The notes under the pieces: generated by a model | The model's input: the letters and a program-made list of their open reading frames with translations, nothing else | Databases searched by the model: none | What the model was told of the DNA's origin: nothing | From: Calliopsis andreniformis | Lineage: Eukaryota > Arthropoda > Insecta > Hymenoptera > Andrenidae | NCBI RefSeq assembly: GCF_051401765.1 | Contig: NW_027480423.1 | Span: 1-64,000 of the forward strand | Reading direction: 5' to 3' | DNA length: 64,000 nucleotides | Part shown: positions 1 through 13,521 of the stretch, one piece after another | Position numbering within the stretch: the stretch's first letter is position 1 | Layout of the letters: each line of letters opens with the position of its first letter | Translations under genes and position numbers: made by a program

Positions 1-829
1 CTACGTTCCGGGCAACCTAGGCTTCCCTTTAGGGTGTTGCTCCACCAGATCGAATTGCTAGGGCCTTAGAAGTCAACGCCAGAAGCATAAAGTACAATAA
101 AAATGCAACAGTTTGTCCATCGTATGACAGGAACAATTGCAACCAGCGTGAAAGTGATGGTCATTTCTACGTTTCGGGCAACCTAGGCTTCACTCTAGGG
201 CGTTGCTCCGCCAGATCGAATAGTTAGGGCCTTAGAAGTCAACACCAGAAGCATAAAATACAGTATAAATATAACAGTTTTCCATTGTATAAAACGAACA
301 ATTGCAACCAGTGTGAAAGTTATGTTAATTTCTACGTTCCGGGCAACCTAGGATTCACTCTATGGCGTTGCTCCACCAGAACGAATAGTTAGGGCCTAAA
401 AAGTCAACGCCAGAAGCATTAAATACAATATAAATACAACAGCTTTTCCATCGTATAAAATGAATAGTTGCAAACATTGTGAAAGTAATGGTCATTTCTA
501 CCTTCCGCGCAACCTGGGCTTCACTATAGGGCGTTGCTCCACCAGATCGAATAGCTAGGGACTTAGAATTCAACGCCAGGAGCGTAAAATACAATAAAAA
601 TACAACAGTTTTTCCATCGTATAGCAGGAATAATTGCAACTGGTGTGAATATAATGGTCATTTCTACGTTCCGGGCAACCTACGTTTCACTCTATGGCGT
701 TGCTCCACCAGATGGAATAGTTATGGCCTAAGAAGTCAACGCCAGAAGCACCAAATACATAATAAATACAACAGTTTTTTCATCGTATAAAACGAATAAT
801 TGCAACCAGTATGAAAGTTATGGTCATTT

Positions 830-1034
830 CTACTTTCCGGGGAACCTAGGCTTCGCTCTAGGGTGTTGCTCCACCACATCTAATTGTTACGGACTTAGAA
901 GTCAACGGCAGAAGCATTAAATACAATATAAATACAACAGCTTTCCCATCGTATAAAATGAATAATTGCAAACAGTGTGAAAGTAATGGTCATAACAGGA
1001 ATAATTGCAACCAGTGTGAATGTAATGGAGATTT
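830..1034 (+). repeat. Aberrant 205-bp monomer with internal 39-bp duplication
   Basis: Spacing between successive CTAC landmarks is 205 instead of 166. ATAATTGCAAACAGTGTGAA starts at 962 and the related ATAATTGCAACCAGTGTGAA starts at 1001, exactly 39 bp later. The first copy breaks off after GGTCAT and rejoins at AACAGGAATAATTGC. This is an intra-monomer duplication, probably by slippage or out-of-register exchange. Confidence 0.93.
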
Positions 1035-2031
1035 CTACGTTCCGGGCTACCTGCCTTTCACTATATGGCGTTGCACGACCAGATCGAATAGGTAGGGCCT
1101 AAGAAGTCAACGCCAGAAGCATCAAATACAAACTAAATACAACAGTTTTTCCATCGTATAAAACGGATAATTGCAACCAGTGTTAAAGTAATGTTCATTT
1201 CTACGTTCCGGGCACCCTAGGCTTCACTCTAGGGCGTTGCTCCACCAGATCGAATAGTTAGGACCTAAGAAGTCAACTCCAGAAGCATAATATACAATAT
1301 AAATACAACAGTTTTTCCATCGCATAAGGCGAATAATTGCAACCAGTGTGAAAGTTATGGTCATTTCTACGTTCCGTGCAACCTAGGCTTCACTCTAGTG
1401 CGTTGTGCCACCAGATCGAATAGCTAGGGCCTAAGTAGTCAACGACAGAAGCATAAAATGCTATAAAAATACAACAGTCCTTCCATCGTATAACAGGAAT
1501 AACTGCAAACAGTGTGAAAGTACTGGTCATTTCTACGTCCCGGGTAACCTAGGTTTAACTCTAGGGCGTTGCTCCACCAGATCGAATAGCTAGGGACTTA
1601 GAAATCAACGACAGAAGAATAAAATATAATATAAGTACAACAGTTTTTCCATTGTATAAAACGGATAATTGCAACCAGTGTGAAAGTAATGGTCATTTCT
1701 ACGTTCCGGGCAACCTAGGCTTCACTCTAGGGCGTTGCTCCACCACATCGAATAGCTACGGCCTTAGAATTCTACGTCAGAAGCATAAAATACAATATAA
1801 ATGCAACAGTTTTTCCATCGTATAAAACGAATAATTGCAACCAGTGTGAAAGTTATGGTCATTTCTACATTCCGAGCAACCTAGGTTTCACTCTAGGGCG
1901 TTGCCCCACCAGATCGAATAGCTACGGCCTTAGAAGTCAACGCCTGAAGCATAAAACGCAATAAGAAATACAACAGCTTTTTCATCGAGTAACAGGAATA
2001 ATTGCAACCAGTGTGAAAGTAATGGACATTT

Positions 2032-2862
2032 CTACGTTTCGGGCAACCTAGGCTTCACTCTAGGGTGTTGCTCCGCCAGATCGAATAGTTAGGGCCTGAG
2101 AATTCAGCGCCAGAAGCATAAAATACAATAAAAATGCAACAGTTTGTCCATCGTATCACAGGAACAATTGCAACCAGTGTGAAAGTGATGGTCATTTCTA
2201 CGTTTCGGGCAACCTAGGCTTCACTCTAGGGCGCTGCTCCGCCAGATCGAATAGTTAGGGCCTGAGAATTCAGCGCCAGAAGCATAAAATACAATATAAA
2301 TACAACACCTTTTCCATCGTATAACAGGAATAGTTGCAACCAGAGTGAAAGGTATGGTCATTTCTACGTTCCGGGCAACCTAGGCTTCACTCTAGGGCGT
2401 TGCTCCGCCAGATGGAATAGCTAGGGCCTTAGAAGTCAATGCCAGAAGCATAAAGTACAATAAAAATGCAACAGTTTGTCCATCGTATAACAGGAACAAT
2501 TGCAACCAGTGTGAAAGTGATGGTCATTTCTACGTTTCGGGCCACCTAGGCTTCACTCTACGGTGTTGCTCCGCCAGATCGAATAGTTAGGGCCTGAGAA
2601 TTCAGCGCCAGAAGCATAAAATACAATAAAAATGCAACAGTTTGTCCATCGTATAACAGGAACAATTGCAACCAGTGTGAAAGTGATGGTCATTTCTACG
2701 TTTCGGGCAACCTAGGCTTCACTCTAGGTCGTTGCTCCGCCAGATTGAATAGTTAGGGCCTGAGAATTCAGCGCCAGAAGCATAAAATACAATATAAATA
2801 CAACACCTTTTCCATCGTATAACAGGAATAGTTGCAACCAGAGTGAAAGGTATTGTCATTTC
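2032..2862 (+). repeat. Local 3-monomer (498-bp) duplication in the lead block
   Basis: A three-monomer unit is repeated at 498-bp spacing. The rare string TACAACACCTTTTCC occurs at 2301 and 2799, and each copy is followed by the same unusual AGAGTGAAAGGTAT variant. Monomers here share the CTCCGCCAGAT and GGCCTGAGAATTCAGCGCC variants, which are uncommon elsewhere in the window. The second unit is incomplete and runs into a divergent monomer near 2898. The same structure recurs 12,692 bp later, so it predates the long duplication. Confidence 0.85.
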
Positions 2863-3251
2863 TACGTTCCGGGCAACCTAGGCTTCACTCTAGGGCGTCG
2901 CTTCTCTAGATCGAATAGTTAGCGCCATAGAAGTCAGCGGCCGAAACATAAAATACAATAGAGATGCAACAGTTTTACCATCGTATAACAGGAATAACTG
3001 CAACCAGTGTGAAGGTAATGGTCATTTCTACGTTTCGGGCAACATACGCTTCACTCTTGAACGTTGCCTCACGAGATCGAATAGCTAGGACCTTAGAAGG
3101 CAACGCCAGAAGCATAAAATACAAATTAAATAGAACAGTTTTCCATTGTATAAAACGAATAATTGCAACCAGTGTGAAAGTTATGTTAATTTCTACGTTC
3201 CGGGCAACCTAGGCTTCACTCTATGGCGTTGCTCCACCAGATCGTATAGTT

Positions 3252-6073
3252 AGGGCCTAAGAAGTCAACGCCAGAAGCACCAAATACAAAATAAATACAA
3301 CTGTTTTTCCATCGTATAAAACGAATAATAGCAACCAGTGTGAAAGTAATGGTCATTTCTACTCTCCGGGCACCCTAGGCTTAACTCTAGGGCGTTGCTC
3401 CACCACACCGAATTGCTACGGCATTAGAATTCAACGCCAGAAGCATTAAATACAATATAAATACAACAGCTTTTCCATCGTATAAAATGAATAATTGCAA
3501 CCAGTGTGAAAGTAATGTTCATTTCTACGTTCCGGGCACCCTACGCTTCACTCTAGGGCGTTGCTCCACCAGATCGAATAGTTAGGACCTAAGAAGTCAA
3601 CTCCAGAAGCATAATATACAATATAAATACAACAGTTTTTCCATCGCATAAGGCGAATAATTGCAACCAGTGTGAAATTAATGGCCATTTCTACGTTCCG
3701 GCCAACCTAGGCTTCACTCAAGGGCGTTGCTCCGCCACATCGAATAGCTACGGCCTTAGAAGTCAACGCCTGAAGCATAAAACGCAATAAGAAATACAAC
3801 AGCTTTTTCATCGAGTAACAGGAATAATTGCAACAAGCGTGAAGGTAATGGTCATTTCTACGTACCGGGCAACCTAGGCTTCACTCTAGGGCGTTGCTCC
3901 ACCAGATCGAATAGTAAGGGGCTTAGAAGTCAACGCCAGAAGCATAAAATACAATAAAGATGCAACAGCTTTTCCATCGTATAGAACGAATAATTGCAAC
4001 CAGTGTGAAAGTAATGGTCATTTCTACGTTCCGGCCAACCTAGGCTTCACTCTAGGGCGTTGCTCCACCAGATCGAATAGCTAGGGACTTAGAATTAAAC
4101 GCCAGAAGCATAAAATACAATAAAAATACAACTGTTTTTCCATCGTATAACAGGAATAATTACAACCAGTGTGAAAGTAATGTTCATTTCTGCGTTCCGG
4201 GCCACCTACGTTTCACTCTATGGCGTTGCTCCACCAGATCGAATAGTTAGGGCCTAAGGAGTCAAGGCCAGAAGCATAAAATACAATATAAATACAACAG
4301 TTTTTCCATTGTATAAAACGAGTAATTGCAACCAGTGTGAAGGTTATGGTCATTTCTACGTTCCGGGTAACATAGGCTTCACTCTTGGACGTTGCCCCAC
4401 CAGATCGAATAGCTAGGCCCTTAGAAGTCGAAGCCAGAAGCAGAAAATACAATAAAAATGCAACAGTTTTTCCGTCGTATAGCATGAATAATTGCAACCA
4501 GTGTGAAAGTAATGATCATTTCGGCGTTTCGGGCGTCCTAGACTTAACTCTGAGGCATTGCTCCACCACATCGAATAGTTAGGGCCTAAGAAGTCAACGC
4601 CAAAACCATAAAATACAATACAAATACAACAGCTTTTCCATGGTATAAAACGAATAATTGCAATCAGTATGAAAGTTATCTCATTTCTACGTTTCGGACA
4701 TCCTACACTTAACTCTGAGGCATTGCTCTACCAGATCGAATACGTTGGGACTTAGAAGTCAACGCCAGAAGCATAAAATACGATATAGATACAACAGTTT
4801 TTCTATCGTATAAAACGAATATTTGCAACCAGTGTGAAAGTAATGGCCATTTCTACGTTCCGGGCACTCTAGGCTTCGCCCTAGGGCGTTGCTCCACCAG
4901 GTCGAATAGCTAGGGACTTAGAGGTCAACGCCAAGAGTATAAAATACAATAAAAACACATCGGTCTTTCCATCGTATAACCGGAATAATTGCAAGCAGTG
5001 TGAAAGTAATGTGCATTTCTACGTTCCGGGCAGCCTATGCTTCACTCTAGGGCGTTGCTCCACCACATCGAATAGCTACGACCTTAGAAGTCAACGCCCA
5101 AAGCATAAAATACAATAAGAGTACAACAGTTTTTCCATCGTATAAAAAGAATAATTGCAACCAGTGTGAATGTAATGGTCATTTCTACGTTTCGGGCAAC
5201 ATACGCTTCACTCTTGGACGCTGCGCCCGAGATCGAATAGCTAGGATCTTAGAAGTCAATGCCAGAAGCATAAAATACAATAAAAATACAGCAGTTTTTC
5301 CATCGTATAGCATGAATAATTGCAACCAGTGTGAAAGTAATGGTCATTTCTACGTTCCGGGCAACCTAGGCTTCACTCTAGGTCGTTGCTCCACAACATC
5401 GAATAGTTAGGGCCTTAGTAGTCGATGCCCGAAGCATAAAATACAATATAAATACAACAGTTTTTCCATCGTATAAAGCAAATAATTGCAACCAGTGTGA
5501 AAGTTATGGTCATTTCTACGATCCGGGCAAACTAGGCTGCACCCTAGTGCGTTGTGCCACCAGATCGAATAGTTAGGGCCTAAGAAGTCAACGCCGGAGG
5601 CATAAAATACGATATAAGTACAAAATTTTTTTCATCGTATAAAACGAGTAATTGCAACCAGTTTGAAAGTAATGGACATTTCTACGTTCCGGGCACCCTA
5701 TGCTTCGCCCTAGGGCGTTGTTCCACCAGATCGAACAGCTAAGGACTCGGAGGTCAACGACAGAAGCAAAAAATACAATAAAAATACAACAGTTCTTCCA
5801 TCGTATACCAGGAATTATTGCAAACAGTGTGAAAGTAATGGGCATTTCTACGTTCCGTGCAACCTAGGCTTCACTCTGGGGCGTTGGTCCACCAGATCGA
5901 ATTGTTTGGACCCAAGGAGTCAACGCCAAGAAGCATAAAATACTATAAAAATACAACAGTCCTTCCATCGTATAACAGGAATAATTGCAACCAGTGTGAA
6001 TGTTATGGTCATTCCTACGTTGCGGGCAACCTAGGCTTCCCTTTAGGGTGTTGCTCCACCAGATCGGATAGCT
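3252..6073 (+). repeat. 17-monomer unit (2,822 bp), first of a tandem pair
   Basis: 2,822 bp is exactly 17 x 166. The sequence from AAGAAGTCAACGCCAGAAGCACC near 3252 recurs at 6074, and the match runs to 8895. It contains strongly marked monomers: one with ATTTCGGCGTTTCGGGCGTCC (about 4526), one with the 12-bp palindrome CGCCCTAGGGCG (4877-4888) and one with ACAAAATTTTTTTCATCG (about 5618). A related copy of its later part occurs in the tail block near 10700-12753 at offset 6,678, with scattered substitutions. Confidence 0.92.
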
Positions 6074-8895
6074 AGGGCCTAAGAAGTCAACGCCAGAAGC
6101 ACCAAATACAAAATAAATACAACTGTTTTTCCATCGTATAAAACGAATAATAGCAACCAGTGTGAAAGTAATGGTCATTTCTACTCTCCGGGCACCCTAG
6201 GCTTAACTCTAGGGCGTTGCTCCACCACACCGAATTGCTACGGCATTAGAATTCAACGCCAGAAGCATTAAATACAATATAAATACAACAGCTTTTCCAT
6301 CGTATAAAATGAATAATTGCAACCAGTGTGAAAGTAATGTTCATTTCTACGTTCCGGGCACCCTACGCTTCACTCTAGGGCGTTGCTCCACCAGATCGAA
6401 TAGTTAGGACCTAAGAAGTCAACTCCAGAAGCATAATATACAATATAAATACAACAGTTTTTCCATCGCATAAGGCGAATAATTGCAACCAGTGTGAAAT
6501 TAATGGCCATTTCTACGTTCCGGCCAACCTAGGCTTCACTCAAGGGCGTTGCTCCGCCACATCGAATAGCTACGGCCTTAGAAGTCAACGCCTGAAGCAT
6601 AAAACGCAATAAGAAATACAACAGCTTTTTCATCGAGTAACAGGAATAATTGCAACAAGCGTGAAGGTAATGGTCATTTCTACGTACCGGGCAACCTAGG
6701 CTTCACTCTAGGGCGTTGCTCCACCAGATCGAATAGTAAGGGGCTTAGAAGTCAACGCCAGAAGCATAAAATACAATAAAGATGCAACAGCTTTTCCATC
6801 GTATAGAACGAATAATTGCAACCAGTGTGAAAGTAATGGTCATTTCTACGTTCCGGCCAACCTAGGCTTCACTCTAGGGCGTTGCTCCACCAGATCGAAT
6901 AGCTAGGGACTTAGAATTAAACGCCAGAAGCATAAAATACAATAAAAATACAACTGTTTTTCCATCGTATAACAGGAATAATTACAACCAGTGTGAAAGT
7001 AATGTTCATTTCTGCGTTCCGGGCCACCTACGTTTCACTCTATGGCGTTGCTCCACCAGATCGAATAGTTAGGGCCTAAGGAGTCAAGGCCAGAAGCATA
7101 AAATACAATATAAATACAACAGTTTTTCCATTGTATAAAACGAGTAATTGCAACCAGTGTGAAGGTTATGGTCATTTCTACGTTCCGGGTAACATAGGCT
7201 TCACTCTTGGACGTTGCCCCACCAGATCGAATAGCTAGGCCCTTAGAAGTCGAAGCCAGAAGCAGAAAATACAATAAAAATGCAACAGTTTTTCCGTCGT
7301 ATAGCATGAATAATTGCAACCAGTGTGAAAGTAATGATCATTTCGGCGTTTCGGGCGTCCTAGACTTAACTCTGAGGCATTGCTCCACCACATCGAATAG
7401 TTAGGGCCTAAGAAGTCAACGCCAAAACCATAAAATACAATACAAATACAACAGCTTTTCCATGGTATAAAACGAATAATTGCAATCAGTATGAAAGTTA
7501 TCTCATTTCTACGTTTCGGACATCCTACACTTAACTCTGAGGCATTGCTCTACCAGATCGAATACGTTGGGACTTAGAAGTCAACGCCAGAAGCATAAAA
7601 TACGATATAGATACAACAGTTTTTCTATCGTATAAAACGAATATTTGCAACCAGTGTGAAAGTAATGGCCATTTCTACGTTCCGGGCACTCTAGGCTTCG
7701 CCCTAGGGCGTTGCTCCACCAGGTCGAATAGCTAGGGACTTAGAGGTCAACGCCAAGAGTATAAAATACAATAAAAACACATCGGTCTTTCCATCGTATA
7801 ACCGGAATAATTGCAAGCAGTGTGAAAGTAATGTGCATTTCTACGTTCCGGGCAGCCTATGCTTCACTCTAGGGCGTTGCTCCACCACATCGAATAGCTA
7901 CGACCTTAGAAGTCAACGCCCAAAGCATAAAATACAATAAGAGTACAACAGTTTTTCCATCGTATAAAAAGAATAATTGCAACCAGTGTGAATGTAATGG
8001 TCATTTCTACGTTTTGGGCAACATACGCTTCACTCTTGGACGCTGCGCCCGAGATCGAATAGCTAGGATCTTAGAAGTCAATGCCAGAAGCATAAAATAC
8101 AATAAAAATACAGCAGTTTTTCCATCGTATAGCATGAATAATTGCAACCAGTGTGAAAGTAATGGTCATTTCTACGTTCCGGGCAACCTAGGCTTCACTC
8201 TAGGTCGTTGCTCCACAACATCGAATAGTTAGGGCCTTAGTAGTCGATGCCCGAAGCATAAAATACAATATAAATACAACAGTTTTTCCATCGTATAAAG
8301 CAAATAATTGCAACCAGTGTGAAAGTTATGGTCATTTCTACGATCCGGGCAAACTAGGCTGCACCCTAGTGCGTTGTGCCACCAGATCGAATAGTTAGGG
8401 CCTAAGAAGTCAACGCCGGAGGCATAAAATACGATATAAGTACAAAATTTTTTTCATCGTATAAAACGAGTAATTGCAACCAGTTTGAAAGTAATGGACA
8501 TTTCTACGTTCCGGGCACCCTATGCTTCGCCCTAGGGCGTTGTTCCACCAGATCGAACAGCTAAGGACTCGGAGGTCAACGACAGAAGCAAAAAATACAA
8601 TAAAAATACAACAGTTCTTCCATCGTATACCAGGAATTATTGCAAACAGTGTGAAAGTAATGGGCATTTCTACGTTCCGTGCAACCTAGGCTTCACTCTG
8701 GGGCGTTGGTCCACCAGATCGAATTGTTTGGACCCAAGGAGTCAACGCCAAGAAGCATAAAATACTATAAAAATACAACAGTCCTTCCATCGTATAACAG
8801 GAATAATTGCAACCAGTGTGAATGTTATGGTCATTCCTACGTTGCGGGCAACCTAGGCTTCCCTTTAGGGTGTTGCTCCACCAGATCGGATAGCT
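6074..8895 (+). repeat. 17-monomer unit (2,822 bp), second of a tandem pair
   Basis: Tandem copy of 3252-6073 at offset 2,822. One substitution was noticed: T at 8015 where the first copy has C at 5193. The copy ends where TAGGGCCTAAGAAG of the first unit is replaced by TAGGGCCTTAGAAG at about 8896, which marks the crossover point. Confidence 0.92.
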
Positions 8896-11800
8896 AGGGC
8901 CTTAGAAGTCAACGCCAGAAGCATAAAGTACAATAAAAATGCAACAGTTTGTCCATCGTATGACAGGAACAATTGCAACCAGTGTGAAAGTGATGGTCAT
9001 TTCTACGTTTCGGGCAACCTAGGCTTCACTCTAATGCGTTGCTCCGACAGATCGAATAGTTAGGGCCTCAGAAGTCAACACCAGAAGCATAAAATACAGT
9101 ATAAATATAACAGTTTTCCATTGTATAAAACGAACAATTGCAACCAGTGTGAAAGTTATGTTAATTTCAACGTTCCGGGCAACCTAGGCTTCACTCTATG
9201 GCGTTGCTCCACCAGAACGAATAGTTAGGGCCTAAAAAGTCAACGCCAGAATCACCAAATACAAAATAAATACAACTGTTTTTCCATCGTATAAAACAAA
9301 TAATTGCAACCAGTTTGAAAGTAATGGTCATTTCTACTTTCCGGGCACCCTAGGCTTCACTCTAGGGCGTTGCTCCACCACACCGAATAGCTACGGCATT
9401 AGAATTCAACGCCAGAAGCATTAAATACAATATAAATACAACAGCTTTTCCATCGTATAAAATGAATAATTGCAACCAGTGTGAAAGTAATGGTCATTTC
9501 TACCTTCCGCGCAACCTGGGCTTCACTATAGGGCGTTGCTCCACCAGATCGAATAGCTAGGGACTTAGAATTCAACGCCAGGAGCGTAAAATACAATAAA
9601 AATACAACAGTTTTTCCATCGTATAGCAGGAATAATTGCAACTGGTGTGAATATAATGGTCATTTCTACGTTCCGGGCAACCTACGTTTCACTCTATGGC
9701 GTTGCTCCACCAGATGGAATAGTTATGGCCTAAGAAGTCAACGCCAGAAGCACCAAATACATAATAAATACAACAGTTTTTTCATCGTATAAAACGAATA
9801 ATTGCAACCAGTATGAAAGTTATGGTCATTTCTACTTTCCGGGCAACCTAGGCTTCGCTCTAGGGTGTTGCTCCACCACATCTAATTGTTACGGACTTAG
9901 AAGTCAACGGCAGAAGCATTAAATACAATATAAATACAACAGCTTTCCCATCGTATAAAATGAATAATTGCAAACAGTGTGAAAGTAATGGTCATAACAG
10001 GAATAATTGCAACCAGTGTGAATGTAATGGAGATTTCTACGTTCCGGGCTACCTGCCTTTCACTATATGGCGTTGCACGACCAGATCGAACAGGTAGGGC
10101 CTAAGAAGTCAACGCCAGAAGCATCAAATACAAACTAAATACAACAGTTTTTCCATCGTATAAAACGGATAATTGCAACCAGTGTTAAAGTAATGTTCAT
10201 TTCTACGTTCCGGGCACCCTAGGCTTCACTCTAGGGCGTTGCTCCACCAGATCGAATAGTTAGGACCTAAGAAGTCAACTCCAGAAGCATAATATACAAT
10301 ATAAATACAACAGTTTTTCCATCGCATAAGGCGAATAATTGCAACCAGTGTGAAAGTTATGGTCATTTCTACGTTCCGTGCAACCTAGGCTTCACTCTAG
10401 TGCGTTGTGCCACCAGATCGAATAGCTAGGGCCTAAGTAGTCAACGACAGAAGCATAAAATACTATAAAAATACAACAGTCCTTCAATCGTATAACAGGA
10501 ATAATTGCAACCAGTGTGAAAGTAATGGTCATTTCTACGTCCCGGGCAACCTAGGTTTCGCTCTAGGGTGTTGCTCCACCAGATCCAATAGCTAGGGACT
10601 TCTGACGTCAGCGCCAGAAGCATAAAATATAATAAAAATACAACAGTTGTTTCATCGTATAACAGGAATAATTGCAACCAGTGTGAAAGTAATGGCCATT
10701 TCTACGTTCCGGCCAACCTAGGCTTCACTCTAGGGCGTTGCTCCACCAGATCGAATAGCTAGGAACTTAGAATTAAACGCCAGAAGCATAAAATACAATA
10801 AAAATACAACTGTTTTTCCATCGTATAACAGGAATAATTACAACCAGTGTGAAAGTAATGTACATTTCTGCGTTCCGGGCCACCTACGTTTCACTCTATG
10901 GCGTTGCTCCACCAGATCGAATAGTTAGGGCCTAAGGAGTCAAGGCCAGAAGCATAAAATACAATATAAATACAACAGTTTTTCCATTGTATAAAACGAG
11001 TAATTGCAACCAGTGTGAAGGTTATGGTCATTTCTACGTTCCGGGCAACATAGGCTTCACTCTTGGACGTTGCCCCACCAGATCGAATAGCTAGGCCCTT
11101 AGAAGTCGAAGCCAGAAGCAGAAAATACAATAAAAATGCAACAGTTTTTCCGTCGTATAGCAGGAATAATTGCAACCAGTGTGAAAGTAATGATCATTTC
11201 GGCGTTTCGGGCATCCTAGACTTAACTCTGAGGCATTGCTCCACCACATCGAATAGTTAGGGCCTAAGAAGTCAACGCCAGAACCATAAAATACAATACA
11301 AATACAACAGCTTTTCCATGGTATAAAACGAATAATTGCAATCAGTATGAAAGTTATCTCATTTCTACGTTTCGGACATCCTACACTTAACTCTGAGGCA
11401 TTGCTCTGCCAGATCGAATACGTTGGGACTTAGAAGTCAACGCCAGAAGCATAAAATACGATATAGATACAACAGTTTTTCCATCGTATAAAACGAATAT
11501 TTGCAACCAGTGTGAAAGTAATGGCCATTTCTACGTTCCGGGCACCCTAGGCTTCGCCCTAGGGCGTTGCTCCACCAGGTCGAATAGCTAGGGACTTAGA
11601 GGTCAACGCCAAGAGTATAAAATACAATAAAAACACATCGGTCTTTCCATCGTATAACAGGAATAATTGCAAGCAGTGTGAAAGTAATGTGCATTTCTAC
11701 GTTCCGGGCAGCCTATGCTTCACTCTAGGGCGTTGCTCCACCACATCGAATAGCTACGACCTTAGAAGTCAACGCCCAAAGCATAAAATACAATAAGAGT

Positions 11801-12692
11801 ACAACAGTTTTTCCATCGTATAAAAAGAATAATTGCAACCAGTGTGAATGTAATGGTCATTTCTACGTTTCGGGCAACATACGCTTCACTCTTGGACGCT
11901 GCGCCCGAGATCGAATAGCTAGGATCTTAGAAGTCAATGCCAGAAGCATAAAATACAATAAAAATACAGCAGCTTTTCCATCGTATAGCATGAATAATTG
12001 CAACCAGTGTGAAAGTAATGGTCATTTCTACGTTCCGGGCAACCTAGGCTTCACTCTAGGTCGTTGCTCCACAACATCGAATAGTTAGGGCCTTAGTAGT
12101 CGACGCCCGAAGCATAAAATACAATATAAATACAACAGTTTTTCCATCGTATAAAGCAAATAATTGCAACCAGTGTGAAAGTTATGGTCATTTCTACGAT
12201 CCGGGCAAACTAGGCTGCACTCTAGTGCGTTGTGCCACCAGATCGAATAGTTAGGGCCTAAGAAGTCAACGCCGGAAGCATAAAATACGATATAAGTACA
12301 AAATTTTTTTCATCGTATAAAACGAGTAATTGCAACCAGTTTGAAAGTAATGGACATTTCTACGTTCCGGGCACCCTATGCTTCGCCCTAGGGCGTTGTT
12401 CCACCAGATCGAACAGCTAAGGACTCGGAGGTCAACGACAGAAGCAAAAAATACAATAAAAATACAACAGTTCTTCCAACGTATACCAGGAATTATTGCA
12501 ACCAGTGTGAAAGTAATGGGCTTTTCTACGTTCCGTGCAACCTAGGCTTCACTCTGGGGCGTTGGTCCACCTGATCGAATTGTTTGGACCCAAGGAGTCA
12601 ACGCCAAGAAGCATAAAATACTATAAAAATACAACAGTCCTTCCATCGTATAACAGGAATAATTGCAACCAGTGTGAATGTTATGGTCATTC
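8896..12692 (+). repeat. Tail block of long unit: lead-like head, 17-monomer-like end
   Basis: From 8837 the sequence resembles 1 onward at offset 8,836. One extra monomer near 9250-9415 then shifts the offset to 9,002. From about 10700 to 12753 it instead matches the 17-monomer unit at offset 6,678. Position 12693 therefore resumes a 22-monomer relationship (3,690 bp = 22 monomers including one of 205 bp). The tail block is a hybrid of the two other blocks, as expected from unequal exchange. Confidence 0.85.
9832..10036 (+). repeat. Aberrant 205-bp monomer, second copy
   Basis: Same 39-bp duplication and same GGTCATAACAGG joint as at 830-1034, at offset 9,002. The identical joint shows common descent rather than repeated independent events. 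Confidence 0.92.
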
Positions 12693-13521
12693 CTACGTTC
12701 CGGGCAACCTAGGCTTCCCTTTAGGGTGTTGCTCCACCAGATCGAATTGCTAGGGCCTTAGAAGTCAACGCCAGAAGCATAAAGTACAATAAAAATGCAA
12801 CAGTTTGTCCATCGTATGACAGGAACAATTGCAACCAGCGTGAAAGTGATGGTCATTTCTACGTTTCGGGCAACCTAGGCTTCACTCTAGGGCGTTGCTC
12901 CGCCAGATCGAATAGTTAGGGCCTTAGAAGTCAACACCAGAAGCATAAAATACAGTATAAATATAACAGTTTTCCATTGTATAAAACGAACAATTGCAAC
13001 CAGTGTGAAAGTTATGTTAATTTCTACGTTCCGGGCAACCTAGGATTCACTCTATGGCGTTGCTCCACCAGAACGAATAGTTAGGGCCTAAAAAGTCAAC
13101 GCCAGAAGCATTAAATACAATATAAATACAACAGCTTTTCCATCGTATAAAATGAATAGTTGCAAACATTGTGAAAGTAATGGTCATTTCTACCTTCCGC
13201 GCAACCTGGGCTTCACTATAGGGCGTTGCTCCACCAGATCGAATAGCTAGGGACTTAGAATTCAACGCCAGGAGCGTAAAATACAATAAAAATACAACAG
13301 TTTTTCCATCGTATAGCAGGAATAATTGCAACTGGTGTGAATATAATGGTCATTTCTACGTTCCGGGCAACCTACGTTTCACTCTATGGCGTTGCTCCAC
13401 CAGATGGAATAGTTATGGCCTAAGAAGTCAACGCCAGAAGCACCAAATACATAATAAATACAACAGTTTTTTCATCGTATAAAACGAATAATTGCAACCA
13501 GTATGAAAGTTATGGTCATTT

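Larger units (their letters stand above)
1..12692 (+). repeat. Long-range repeat unit, copy 1 (12,692 bp, about 76 monomers)
   Basis: Everything from 1 to 12692 recurs 12,692 bases downstream with almost no change. The length fits 74 ordinary monomers plus two 205-bp monomers, less two 1-bp losses. Inside it are a lead block (1-3251), a tandem pair of 17-monomer units (3252-8895) and a tail block (8896-12692). The tail begins like the lead block and ends like the 17-monomer unit. The start at 1 is set by the window edge, so the phase is arbitrary. Such a block is either a very long higher-order repeat or a recent tandem segmental duplication; two full copies cannot separate these. Confidence 0.95.

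Noticed and set aside
167..190. CENP-B box-like CGGG in TTTCTACGTTCCGGGC
   Set aside because: Aligned to the core nTTCGnnnnAnnCGGGn, three of the nine essential positions mismatch (TTTC for TTCG counts two, T for A one). It is not a credible CENP-B box, though another DNA-binding protein could use it.
213..225. GATCGAATA resembles a Pol III B box (GWTCRANNC)
   Set aside because: Eight of nine positions fit, but the final C is A or another base in the monomers examined. No convincing A box lies at a suitable distance upstream, so it is treated as chance.
241..260. TTAGGG-like strings (TAGTTAGGGCC) suggesting telomeric repeats
   Set aside because: The motif occurs once per monomer in many copies and never in tandem, so it is part of the satellite.
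355..639. Hydrophobic-looking 94-residue minus-strand frame that could suggest a membrane peptide
   Set aside because: The hydrophobic residues come from translating the T-rich complement of the ATAAATACAACAG segment. Nearly every monomer gives the same string in some frame.
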